Source: CAYOHG01 sp964465125 (GTDB lineage: Bacteria > Planctomycetota > Phycisphaerae > UBA1845 > Fen-1342). Taken from it: a stretch of 32,593 nucleotides of DNA. Numbering within the stretch: the stretch's first letter is position 1; each line of letters starts with the position of its first letter. The notes below the pieces were generated by a model. The model searched no databases. It was not told the origin of the DNA and saw only the letters and a program-made list of their open reading frames with translations. Shown here one piece after another: positions 15,517 through 25,700 of the stretch. The position numbers and the translations under genes were made by a program. The DNA is taken from contig CAYXIO010000047.1 in the NCBI GenBank assembly GCA_964465125.1, positions 1 through 32,593 of the forward strand. The letters run 5' to 3'.

Positions 15517-16679
15517 GATTGGCCTCGATTCGCGGGCGTCGTGGCCCGCGCGCCCGCGTGGATTCCGGCGTAGCGATACCACGCAGCGCACGTGCCCTCG
15601 CTGCTGACCATGCACGGCCCGATCGGACGCAGCGGCGTACAAGCTGTGCCATACAGCGCGCAATCCGGCGGGTCGAGCTTGCCCTGGATGACCTGGCCGC
15701 AGCGACAGGCCGGGTTGTCATGATCGTCGCCGAGACTCAGCCCGAAGCGGCGAATGGCATCGAAGCGATGAAAGCGCGGACGCAATTCGAGTCCGCTGTC
15801 GGGAATGACGCCCAGTTCGCGCCAGGGGGTCGGTGCCGGCAGGAAGACCTGCTCCAGAAGCGCGAGCGCGGCGGGGTTGCCCGCCGGCCGCACTACCGCG
15901 CCGTATACGTTTTCAAGCCGGGCGGTTGCGTCCGCAACTTGTCGCAGCAGGTGGACCAGTCCGGCGAGAATCTGCGGGGGCTCAAAGCCGCAGACTACGC
16001 AGGGAGCCGCGTAGTCGGACACGATTCCGCGATACGCATCGGCGCCGATGATCACGCTGACGTGCCCCGGGCAAAGGAACCCATCGAGTGCGACGTCGTC
16101 GCCGTCGAGCAGGGCGCGCATGGCCGGCACCACCCGCTTGTGCGAAACCAGCACGGAGAAATTCTCGAGGCCCGACTGCTCGGCTGCGAGGACGACCGCG
16201 GCCGTCGCGGGCGCGGTGGTTTCGAATCCGACCCCGAGAAAGACGATCGCGCGCTGGGGGTGGGCTTGGGCGAGCTCCAGCGCGCGCTGCGCGGAATTCA
16301 CGACCCTGACATCGGCGCCCGCGGCGCGACAGCGTTCGAGGCTGCCGCGCCTGCCCGGCACACGGAGCATGTCGCCGTAGGTCGCGAGAATTACGCCGGG
16401 CTGCTCGGCCAGCTCCATCGCGGCGTCGATGTGGCGCTGCGCGGTCACGCAGACGGGACAGCCGGGCCCGCTGAGCAGCCGCACGTTGGCCGGCAGCATG
16501 GATCGGATGCCGGAACGGAAGATGGAAACCGTGTGTGTGCCGCACACCTCCATGAGCTGCACACGGCGGGCAATCCGCGCCGCCAGAGCGATCATCTCCG
16601 TTCGCAGGCGGTCGAAGTTCGGCGGGCTCGCTTCGTCGCGGCTGTCGGCCGAGGCGGCGACCGGCGCGCGCGTGTTCAT
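15513..16679 (-). CDS. hypD: Hydrogenase Fe-cofactor scaffold protein HypD
   Basis: A 388-residue [4Fe-4S] protein that, with HypC, assembles Fe(CN)2CO. Signature motifs: MEVCGTHT, LLSGPGCPVCVT, GVGFETTAP, FLCPGHVSVIIG, VVCGFEP and the C-terminal Cys set around NPACRCG, DCALYGTAC and GPCMVSSEGTCAAWYRY. ATG 16679 overlaps the hypC stop by four bases, and its own stop overlaps hypE by four. About 20 N-terminal residues are low complexity and probably disordered. Confidence 0.96.
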   Translation of the reverse strand: MNTRAPVAASADSRDEASPPNFDRLRTEMIALAARIARRVQLMEVCGTHTVSIFRSGIRSMLPANVRLLSGPGCPVCVTAQRHIDAAMELAEQPGVILATYGDMLRVPGRRGSLERCRAAGADVRVVNSAQRALELAQAHPQRAIVFLGVGFETTAPATAAVVLAAEQSGLENFSVLVSHKRVVPAMRALLDGDDVALDGFLCPGHVSVIIGADAYRGIVSDYAAPCVVCGFEPPQILAGLVHLLRQVADATARLENVYGAVVRPAGNPAALALLEQVFLPAPTPWRELGVIPDSGLELRPRFHRFDAIRRFGLSLGDDHDNPACRCGQVIQGKLDPPDCALYGTACTPLRPIGPCMVSSEGTCAAWYRYAGIHAGARATTPANRGQS

Positions 16680-16939
16680 GGGTTCGGCTCCGCGCCGGGC
16701 GCTCCGCCGGCGTCATCGAGGACCGTCTGTGGCTCAATGCCGCGCAGGTAATCCCAGGTGAGCAGCGCGTCGCGTTCTTCGAGCGGCGTGATCGCGAAGC
16801 CCGCGTGGACCAGCACCCAGTCGCCGGGACGGACGTCCGGCGTGAGCGTCGTCCGCACCGACAGCGTGTTGCCTTGCAGATCGACGCGGGCCTGCTCGCC
16901 ATCGACCTCGATGATTCGGGCTGGAACCGCGAGGCACAT
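16676..16939 (-). CDS. hypC: Hydrogenase assembly chaperone HypC
   Basis: An 87-residue chaperone that carries the iron cofactor on its N-terminal Cys and hands it to the large subunit. ATG 16939 is chosen over ATG 16945 for two reasons: it gives the MCLAVP start in which Cys2 becomes exposed, and GGGAG sits seven bases upstream of it but only one base from the other. The rest follows the family (PGDWVLVHAGFAI, then the helical ERDALLTW). The last ~20 residues are Gly/Pro-rich. It begins 12 bases after hypF. Confidence 0.95.
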   Translation of the reverse strand: MCLAVPARIIEVDGEQARVDLQGNTLSVRTTLTPDVRPGDWVLVHAGFAITPLEERDALLTWDYLRGIEPQTVLDDAGGAPGAEPNP

Positions 16940-16951
16940 GGTCATGCTCCC

Positions 16952-19258
16952 TCAAGCCGGGGCGACGGCGCGTGATCGCCATTCCGCGACAAAAGCCTGG
17001 CCCAGCGAGATGCCGCCGTCATTCGCCGGGACCTGTCGATTGTAGAGTGCCGCGAGGCCGGCCGCTTCGATGCGTTCCACGACCTCGCGCAGCAGCCGGC
17101 GATTCAGGAAGCAGCCGCCGGAAAGCGCAATCACGCCTAGCCGGCGCTGCGCGCAGGCGTCGATCGCGGCGTTTGCGAGTAAGCCGGCCAGTTCAGTGTG
17201 AAACGCCGTGCTGAGCAGGGCGGCGTGCTGGCCGCTGAGCCGGGCCGCGACGAGCGCGCGGAGCACCGGTCTCCAATCCAATGCGCCTTCCGCGGCGCCG
17301 GTGCTCAGGCGCTGCTCGTCCGAGGCCGCTCCGGCGAGCTCCTCCAGGGCCATGGCCGCCTCGGCTTCGTGACGATTGCGGTCGCAGACGTTCAGCAGAA
17401 ACGCGACGGCGTCGAACAGGCGGCCCAGGCTTGAGCATTGCACCGTGCCGCTCTGGCCTGACCACTGGCGCGACCAGACGTCCAGTACCTCGCCGTGACC
17501 GGGCCGCAGCGCGTCAAACACATCGCGCCAGCGAGTCCCAAACGCCGCGTACAGAACGCCGGCGGCGGATCGCCAGGTCTCGACCGCGGCGGCATCTCCC
17601 CCGAGCAGCGGAAAGTAGTTCAGATGACTGATGCGCTCAAAATCGCCACGCGCGCACAGCAGCAACTCGCCGCCCCAGATGGCGCCATCGGTGCCGAAGC
17701 CCGTTCCATCGCATGCCAGCCCGACCACGGGGCCGGGATTGCCGTGCTCGGCCATCACCGACGCGACGTGGGCGTGGTGGTGCTGAACGGCGACGCGCGG
17801 CAGGGTCTGGCGCTCGGCGAAGCGCGTCGAAACGTAACTCGGGTGCAGATCATGGGCGATCAGGTCCGGCTCGAAGTCGAACAGTGCCTTGAGCCGTTGC
17901 TGTGCGTCGAGGAAGTGCCGAAAGCTGCGGGCGCTTGCGAGGTCGCCGAGGTGTTCGCTGAGCACGGCACGATTCTCGTGCAGCAGGCAGAACGTGTTCT
18001 TCAGATCGGCGCCCAGGGCAAGGATGCGGTGGCGTGGGGCAGGCGACTCCTCGCTGCGCAAATAGAGCGGTTCGGGCACGAAACCGCGTGCCCGACGCAC
18101 CGGAATCCACGCATCGCGGAACGTGAAGGCGACGGAGTCGTCAATCGGCCGCGCGATTGCACGATCGTGGATCAGCAGCGCGTCGGCCAGTCCGGCCAGC
18201 TCAACGAGCGCGTCCGCGTCACGGTAGACGAGCGGCTCGCTCGAGCGGTTCGCGGAGGTCATCACCAGCGCGCTGAGGCGGGCATCCTCGTCGAACAGCA
18301 GGTGGTGCAAGGGCGTGTAGGGCAGCATCAGCCCGAAGTCGCGACAGCCGGGCGCGACCTCCTCAGCCAGTCCGTGGCCCGGGCGCTTGGGCGCCAGCAC
18401 GATCGGAGCCGCCGGGTTCGTCAGCGCCAGGCGATCAGCGCTCGTGAGCATGGCAAGTCGCTCGGCGGTCTCGAGGTCGCGCACCATCACGGCCAGTGGC
18501 TTGCCGTCGCGGTGCTTTCGTTTGCGCAGCCGACGCACGCCTTCCGCGGATTCAGCGCGGCAGGCGAGATGGAACCCGCCGATGCCCTTGATGGCGACGG
18601 TCTTCTCCGCGACGAGCAGGCGCGCGGCGCCCTGGAGCGGATCGCCGTCCAACTCGATTCCGTCGGGGCCGAGCAACTCCAGCCGCGGGCCGCAGGCGGC
18701 ACACGCCACCGGCTGGGCGTGGAATCGACGATCGACAGGGTCGGCGTATTCGCGTTTGCAGTGCGGGCAAAGCGGAAACGACGCCATGGTGGTTTGCGGC
18801 CGGTCGTACGGGATTCCGTGGATGATGGAGTAGCGCGGTCCGCAGTTGGTGCAGTTGGTGAAGGGGTAGCGATAGCGCCGATCGGCGCTAGCTCGGATGT
18901 CGGCGAGGCAGTCGGGGCAGACCGCGACATCCGGCGAGACCTCGGCGCGCGGCTGTGCGATCGATTCCGACGCATGAATCTCGAAGCGTGCGTCCCCGCG
19001 TATCGAAACGTCGCGCCGGTCGCAGCGGGTGATACGCGCGAGCGGCGGCAACTCGGTTTCGAGGGCCCGGCGGAATCGATCAAGGTCAGTCGGCGTCCCC
19101 TCGATCTCGATCGTCGCCCCGTCGTTCGTATTCGCGACGAAGCCGCGCAAGCGGCAGCGCCGCGCAAGACGGTAAATGAACGGCCGAAAGCCGACGCCCT
19201 GCACTCTTCCCCCCACGTTGAGCCGAATTCGCAAGGTAGGCATCGCGTCCGTCGGCAT
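16952..19258 (-). CDS. hypF: Carbamoyltransferase HypF
   Basis: A 768-residue enzyme that transfers the carbamoyl group of carbamoyl phosphate to HypE. Domains in order: acylphosphatase (GRVQGVGFRPFIYRLA), two zinc-finger pairs (CPDC/CTNC and CPHC/CAAC, each 18 residues apart), YrdC-like (KGIGGFHLACRAES, KRKHRDGKPLAVM, LMLPYTPLHHLLF, TSANRSSEPL) and Kae1-like (VAVQHHHAHVASVMAEHG, LACDGTGFGTDGAIWGGE, LSGGCFLNRRL). ATG 19258 has GAGGGG six bases upstream; the TTG at 19282 is less likely. First gene of the unit, about 25 bases after the candidate sigma-54 start. Confidence 0.96.
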   Translation of the reverse strand: MPTDAMPTLRIRLNVGGRVQGVGFRPFIYRLARRCRLRGFVANTNDGATIEIEGTPTDLDRFRRALETELPPLARITRCDRRDVSIRGDARFEIHASESIAQPRAEVSPDVAVCPDCLADIRASADRRYRYPFTNCTNCGPRYSIIHGIPYDRPQTTMASFPLCPHCKREYADPVDRRFHAQPVACAACGPRLELLGPDGIELDGDPLQGAARLLVAEKTVAIKGIGGFHLACRAESAEGVRRLRKRKHRDGKPLAVMVRDLETAERLAMLTSADRLALTNPAAPIVLAPKRPGHGLAEEVAPGCRDFGLMLPYTPLHHLLFDEDARLSALVMTSANRSSEPLVYRDADALVELAGLADALLIHDRAIARPIDDSVAFTFRDAWIPVRRARGFVPEPLYLRSEESPAPRHRILALGADLKNTFCLLHENRAVLSEHLGDLASARSFRHFLDAQQRLKALFDFEPDLIAHDLHPSYVSTRFAERQTLPRVAVQHHHAHVASVMAEHGNPGPVVGLACDGTGFGTDGAIWGGELLLCARGDFERISHLNYFPLLGGDAAAVETWRSAAGVLYAAFGTRWRDVFDALRPGHGEVLDVWSRQWSGQSGTVQCSSLGRLFDAVAFLLNVCDRNRHEAEAAMALEELAGAASDEQRLSTGAAEGALDWRPVLRALVAARLSGQHAALLSTAFHTELAGLLANAAIDACAQRRLGVIALSGGCFLNRRLLREVVERIEAAGLAALYNRQVPANDGGISLGQAFVAEWRSRAVAPA

Positions 19259-19294
19259 TCCGCGCCCCTCATCGGCGTGCAATGGACAGGAGGG

Positions 19295-19309
19295 GCAAAC
19301 GGCGCGCCG
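19295..19309 (-). promoter_or_regulatory. Candidate sigma-54 promoter of hypF
   Basis: The minus strand reads CGGCGCGCCGTTTGC. It keeps the invariant GG-N10-GC spacing of -24/-12 promoters and matches five of seven (TGGCACG) plus four of four (TTGC) key bases. Transcription would start near 19283, about 25 bases before the hypF ATG. The neighbouring gene is an NtrC-family activator. Confidence 0.5.
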
Positions 19310-19380
19310 CGGCGTGGTGGAGTCCGCCGCGCGGTTTTGTCCCGGCGTCGGGGGGATCGCGTGTCGAAGTGCGCAGTGGG

Positions 19381-19396
19381 TGCGCGAAATCGCGCA
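19381..19396. promoter_or_regulatory. Palindrome, candidate activator site
   Basis: TGCGCGAAATCGCGCA is a perfect 7-2-7 inverted repeat of the TGC-N10-GCA form used by NtrC-type proteins. It lies about 70-100 bases upstream of the candidate -24 element, the usual place for an enhancer-binding-protein site, and just after the activator's stop codon. It has no T-run after it on either strand, so a terminator is less likely. Confidence 0.45.
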
Positions 19397-19404
19397 GTCG
19401 CTCT

Positions 19405-20778
<1,374 letters not shown>

Positions 20779-20780
20779 GA

Positions 20781-21986
20781 TCAGTTTCCGTGCTCTTCCG
20801 GGGGGCGTCTCCGGGGAAGCTTGACCTCAACGCAGGTTCCTTTACCAGGCTCGCTTCGCAGCGAAATCGTGCCGCCATGGGCATCGACGATCCGCTGGCA
20901 GATCGGCAGACCCAGGCCGGTGCCACGGGCCTTGGTGGTGAAGAAGGCCTTGAACGCCTGTCGGCGTGTCTCCTCGTCCATTCCGTGGCCGCGGTCCTCG
21001 ACGAGCAGGCGCAGCTCGCGCTCATCGGCGTCTCCGCGCAGGGTAACGGGAGACCCGGGGCGCGAGGCGTGCGCCGCGTTGAGCAGCAGGTTGATCAGGA
21101 GCTGCTCGATCTGGTGCTCGTCGGCGAAGAGCGGCTCGACGTTGGAGCAGTCGGCGTATTCGAGGCGAACCTTGGATACCGCCGGCTCGCGCCGCAGCAG
21201 CGTTGCGACGCGCGTGATGATGTCGTGCAGGCGGCAGAGCTTGAAGCGGGCCGGCTGCGGCCGGGCGTAATTGAGCAGGTCCTTGATGGTCCCGTCGAGC
21301 CGGCTGATCTGGCGCAGAATCTCTTCGAGGATCGGACGGTGTCCGTGGTCGACCGCGGTGTCATCGCGAATGACCTGGATGGCGCCGCTGATTCCGGCTA
21401 GAGGGTTCTTGATTTCGTGGGCCAGCGAGGCCGCCAACTGGCCGATCAGCGCAAGCTGCTCGACCCGCGAGAAGCGGTCCTCGATGGCCGCCCGCTCGAG
21501 CTCGCGGACGCGCTCGGCGTAACTGTTCTTGTAGCTCTCGAGCATGGTGGCGAGGTCGATGCTGAGCGCCTTCTGGATGGCGTGGCGGTACGGCTCGGCC
21601 TCGTCGGCGTCAAGCTCGTTGAGAATCAGGTCGAATTCGTCGCGGATCACGTGCATGGCCGCCACCATGTACTGCTGGGGCAGGCCGACCCGCACGTGCA
21701 CCTGCCCGATCGTGAAGCGCTGCTGGAGATAGGCCGCGTCCATCGGACCGGAAAGCAGCGAGTGCAGCCACTGGTACAGGTGCGCCCGCAGGCGCGCCAG
21801 TTGCGCCTCGCCGCCCGAGAGAATTCGCTTGGCGCCCGCATGACGCAGGATCTCGCCGTAGAAACGGTCGATCACGCGCGGCAGGTAGGGCTCAAGCGTG
21901 CCGCGCAGCTCGCGCAGCACGGCCGCGTCGCGGTCGGAGAACCCGACGTAGCGAGCCAGGTCTTCCAGGAAAGCCGGTTCGATCAT
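20781..21986 (-). CDS. Globin-coupled sensor histidine kinase
   Basis: A 401-residue soluble kinase. Residues 5-165 resemble the protoglobin/globin-coupled sensor domain: FY at 42-43 (distal pocket Tyr position), then IGQVHVRVGLPQQYMVAA, where H97 matches the proximal haem ligand of the family pattern IGxxHxxIGLxPxxY. A linker helix (SYAERVRELERAAIEDRFSRVEQL) leads to an NtrB-like core: H box SLAHEIKNPLAGI, N box INLLLNAAHAS, DRGHGMDEE and GTGLGLPICQRIV. There are no membrane helices and no PAS domain. Haem binding and O2 sensing are known for the family and inferred here. ATG 21986 has GAG six bases upstream; ATG 22058 would add 24 residues and has no ribosome site. The NtrC-type regulator follows after two bases. 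Confidence 0.88.
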   Translation of the reverse strand: MIEPAFLEDLARYVGFSDRDAAVLRELRGTLEPYLPRVIDRFYGEILRHAGAKRILSGGEAQLARLRAHLYQWLHSLLSGPMDAAYLQQRFTIGQVHVRVGLPQQYMVAAMHVIRDEFDLILNELDADEAEPYRHAIQKALSIDLATMLESYKNSYAERVRELERAAIEDRFSRVEQLALIGQLAASLAHEIKNPLAGISGAIQVIRDDTAVDHGHRPILEEILRQISRLDGTIKDLLNYARPQPARFKLCRLHDIITRVATLLRREPAVSKVRLEYADCSNVEPLFADEHQIEQLLINLLLNAAHASRPGSPVTLRGDADERELRLLVEDRGHGMDEETRRQAFKAFFTTKARGTGLGLPICQRIVDAHGGTISLRSEPGKGTCVEVKLPRRRPPEEHGN

Positions 21987-22243
21987 GCCGATCTCGTTGA
22001 CGCTGCGGCCCCCGGTGCGGGCGGCGTCGGCCCCGCCAGCTCCCAATGCAACCTTCATACCACACGGCGCGCGACTTTGCGCACCCCGGCGCGTTGATTG
22101 ACGCATCCGGGCCGTCCAGAGTGGATGCTATGCCCGCCGGCGAGCCCTCGCCGACACGCCGCCAGGCTCGAAGCGCGGTTTCGCCGAGTCTGGCGCGCCG
22201 CATGCTACGGGCGAGCGCCGGTACGGACACGGCATTTCCGGGG

Positions 22244-22633
22244 ATGGACCGCGTGAGAAGCAAGTCACATCAGCAGGCAGACGCGCATCACGGTCGTCCG
22301 CGGCTGGTCGTAATCGAGCCGGATGGGCTGACACGCTGGGCCGTCGAGCGCTACCTCTCGCGCTGGTTTGCGGTTTCTTCCGTGGCAAACCCGAGCGAGG
22401 CCGAGATCGAGCTCGGCGCCGAGTTGCCCGCTGCGGTCATTGTTTCCGACGACTTGCCGGATGGGGTCTCCGTCAGCCTGGAGACCGCAGCCCGACAGGC
22501 CAACCCGCAGGCCATTGTCGTTCATACGACCACCGAATCCGCTCGGCGGGTTCGCAACTCGGATGCCCTGCGGATTGAGAAGCCGTTTGATCTGGCCCAG
22601 CTCGCTCGCCTGCTGGGCGTCGACGCGGAATGA
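22244..22633 (+). CDS. Degenerate stand-alone receiver protein
   Basis: A protein of about 129 residues, transcribed away from the globin kinase. It resembles the receiver of the nearby NtrC-type protein (LVVIEPDGLTRWAVERYLSRW against VLILDDEALIRWSLRRKF), and the KPFD end is kept. The acidic pair is changed to E-P, and in an ungapped alignment the phospho-acceptor Asp becomes Ser68 (followed by D69 and D70). It is therefore probably a pseudo-receiver. The start is uncertain: ATG 22244, GTG 22253 or ATG 22130; only the part from about 22290 on is clearly homologous. No DNA-binding domain follows. Confidence 0.7.
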   Translation: MDRVRSKSHQQADAHHGRPRLVVIEPDGLTRWAVERYLSRWFAVSSVANPSEAEIELGAELPAAVIVSDDLPDGVSVSLETAARQANPQAIVVHTTTESARRVRNSDALRIEKPFDLAQLARLLGVDAE

Positions 22634-22640
22634 TGCACGG

Positions 22641-22659
22641 CCGGATCGCGACGATCCGG
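22641..22659 (+). terminator. Hairpin after the pseudo-receiver gene
   Basis: A perfect 8-bp stem CCGGATCG/CGATCCGG with a 3-base loop, seven bases after the stop codon. A G-rich rather than T-rich sequence follows, so termination strength is unclear. Confidence 0.45.
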
Positions 22660-22692
22660 GGGTGGTGCAGCCGTCTCGGCGGGTGATTCTGC

Positions 22693-22745
22693 GGGGAGCG
22701 CGGGTCTCCAGCCCGCTTTCTGCGGACAAGATGCCCACGCTCCCC
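22693..22745. repeat. Inverted-repeat element in convergent gap
   Basis: Outer arms GGGGAGCG (22693-22700) and CGCTCCCC (22738-22745) enclose an inner CGGGTCTCCAGCCCG hairpin and the text ACAAGATGCCCACGC. Both halves look like pieces of the GGGAGCGCGGGTCTCCAGCC / GGGCATCTTGCCC kinds of dispersed repeats seen in non-coding DNA of several phyla. It may also act as a bidirectional terminator for the converging genes. Confidence 0.45.
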
Positions 22746-22769
22746 AATGTCTAGCGACGTCTCATTCCC

Positions 22770-25700
22770 CTAGTCGGCCGTGATCGTCAGGCGGGGCCCC
22801 GCGACCCACACCTTGTGCTCATCGGTGTAGTACTCGTACGCCCGGCTGGCGGGAGCGGTGTACGTTCCCGGCACCGCAGCCACGACGGTCAGCGGAATCT
22901 CCACCTGCTGGTTCGGGGACAGGCCGCGCCAGTACAGCACGACCTCGCGTCCGCGCACCTCGTACGCGGAGATCCGCCCGGCCTTGACCAGTTCCTTGAG
23001 CTGGTCGTGCCGCGGTTCGGCGCCGCCTGGCAGACTGATGATCGCGATGGGGGTCGGCACGGGCTGATCGGTTCGGTTCGTCACCTCGACCTGCATTTCA
23101 CCGATCTCGCCCGCCGCGATCTTGTCGTGCGACAGGCGCACGGCGAGGTTGAGCTTGCACTCGCTCGACGAAGGCGGCTGAAGCCGATGCAGACGGACGG
23201 CCAGCGAGCAGGGCATTGCCGTGCCACCCTTCATTTCCAGCCGAACGACGTGCTTGCCGGGGGAGAGAAGCTCGGCGAAGTCGGGCAGCATCAGCGTTTC
23301 CGTGCTGGAGCCGTCAAAGTTGACCGGCCCGCCGATGGACTGGCCGTCGATCGAGAGGCGCAGCGCGCCCGCCTTTCGAACCGCCTGGCGCGCCTTGTCG
23401 TAGGCGGTGATCGCCCGCAGCGCGAGCACGGTGGACTGCGTTGAGGCGTAGCGGCCGTTCTTGCAGCTATCGGCGATGAAGCGCATGGCCTTCGCGGTCG
23501 AGCCGGTGAAGGCCGGGTCGCGCAGCCAGGCCAGGACCGCCAGGGCCGTGGTTTCGATCTTCAGCGCATCGCCGCCGCTGCTGGTGATGCTGGTCAGGGC
23601 GGCGTCGACGTGTCCGTCGGCGGCCTGGGCTTCATCCAGGCGCTGCATAAGGCCGCGCGCGGCGGCGCTGTCTCCGGCCAGGGCGAACGCGTTGGCCGCC
23701 AGCGCCAGGATGTACGTGTCCTTGGAAACCGCGACGATGCGGCGGAGCTCATCCAGCTCGGCCGAGAGCCCGTTTTCGCCGGATTCGAGCAGCGCCCAGA
23801 CAACGTACGCGTGCGTGGTCTCGCGCGGGGCTCGGCCGAAGGTGTCGAGCGCCTTGCTGTCGAGCCGGAAGCCGCCGTTGCCGTCGCGGCGGGCGAGCAG
23901 CCAGCCGCGGGTGCGCTGAAGCATGGATGCGTCCACGCTGCGCACCTTGGACATGTCGACGAACTGGAGCAGTCCGTAGGCGGTGAGCGCTTCGTGGCCG
24001 GGGTCGGCGCCGAACCACTCGAAGCCGCGCTGCTTGCACTCGTAGCCGACCAATCGCTGATAGCCGCGCTCGAGCTTGCTGCGCGCGTCCTCGATCAGCT
24101 TCGGGTTGACGCCGCTGTGGGTGAGGAAGTACTGCTGCGCCATGGTGAGCGGGTAGGTGGTCGAGCTGGTCTGCTCGAAGCAGCCGCTGGGCTCGCGGAT
24201 CAGGGCCTGAAGTGCCTGGGTGAGGTTGGCCAGCGGGGTCGGGTAGGCCGCGACGGTCGTGGCGAGGCTGTGCGAGACCACGTCGGCCGGAATTTCGATT
24301 TCCTGCTCGACGACGCCATCGGGATTCAGAATCCCGCCGAAGGCGATCTCAAACGGGAACCCCAGCGGAGCGACCACGAGTTTGTGAGTGGCGGCGTCGC
24401 CGCGTTCGGCGGCATGGCCCTTCAGCGTGAGCTCAAACTCGCCGGGCTTGGTGCCGACCGTGACGCGGACGGTCTGACCGGATCGGGTATCGGCTTCCAG
24501 GGTGAAATCGCAAGGCGCGGTGCAGCGGCTGTCGCCGGCGATCTCGGCGTCAAGCTGCACGTGCTCGAGGGCGGTGTCGCCGCGGTTGCTGACGGTCACC
24601 GGCAGGTCGACGACGTCTCCGGCGGTGACTTCGATCGGCAGGCGCGGCTCGATCGTGAACGGCTCGACGGACTGGATCAGCGTAGCGGCGGCTCCGAGCG
24701 CGCCGCGCTGATCGAACGCATCCGCGAGAATCCGGAAGGAAGTGACGGCCTGGCTGAGGTTGAAGCGGACGCGCGCTTCCCCGGTTTGCGCGTCGGTCTG
24801 CACCGACTCGCACCAGTAGACCGTTTCGGTGAAATCGCTGCGCGGGCCTTCGGGCTGTGAGGAAGCGGGCGACTTGTGCGCGTATTCGCGGACTGCGACG
24901 AGCGTGGGCGCGATCCCGCGCCCGCCGCCTTCTCCCGCCCAAAACCGAGCCGCAGCGAGTTCGTCCGCTGCTTTCTGTCGAAGCTCGGCGATGAAGAGCG
25001 CCTGCTTGTCGGCCTGTTCGGCGAAGATGCCCAGCTCTTGCAGGGCGGCGTCCTTGCGGTCCTGCACGTCCGCCAGGCCGAATTCCAACGGCTCGATTCG
25101 TCGCATCGGCGCCGCCGCGGCCGCAGGCACTTCGTGAGCCGCCCAGACGCCACCCCGGCGCACCTCATCCAGTATGGCGCCGTCGAACCCGGCCGTCCGC
25201 AGGACCAGCGAAGGATCGCGGAAGCCCAGCACGCGACGGGCTGCGTCGCCGCGGGCGGTCAGAAACGTCTGCGCATCGAAGTACGCGAAGCGCCGCCAAC
25301 CCTGCGTACCCAGCAGGAGATCCAACTGCGTTCCCGCCGTCGGCGAGGTCGGGTCGAGGTAAACGTGGGCGTCGGCGAGTTCGCGGACCTCGCTCTCGAG
25401 CAGCGCCATCGCGGGCAGGCGCGGGGCCTGCTCGCGCCGCTCGATCATCTCCAGCACGCTGTCGTCGGTGATGGTCAGCCCCAGCCAGGCGGCGACCGGC
25501 CGCCCGGACTCGTCGCGAACGCGCACCAGCACCTCCGCCGGGCTGGCCGGCGTGTACGTCGAGCGCGTCGGCTGAAGCTCGATCTGAAGCTGATGCTTCG
25601 GCTGACGGAAGATCAGCCTTTCCGCGAGCGGTTTGTGCGACGCGTCCCACACGGTGGCCGTGAGTACACCGGCGGTATCGGCCGGCGGTCGAATCGCCAG

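Larger units (their letters stand above)
4763..19258 (-). other. Predicted hydrogenase operon (hypF to maeA)
   Basis: Fourteen same-strand genes: hypF, hypC, hypD, hypE, receiver, RegB-like kinase, hydB, hydG, hydD, hydA, endopeptidase, hypA, hypB, maeA. Junctions are mostly 4- or 8-base overlaps or gaps under 25 bp; the two longer gaps are hydD-hydA (100 bp) and hypB-maeA (49 bp). A candidate sigma-54 promoter lies before it and a hairpin-T-run after it. No internal terminator is seen. Confidence 0.7.
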
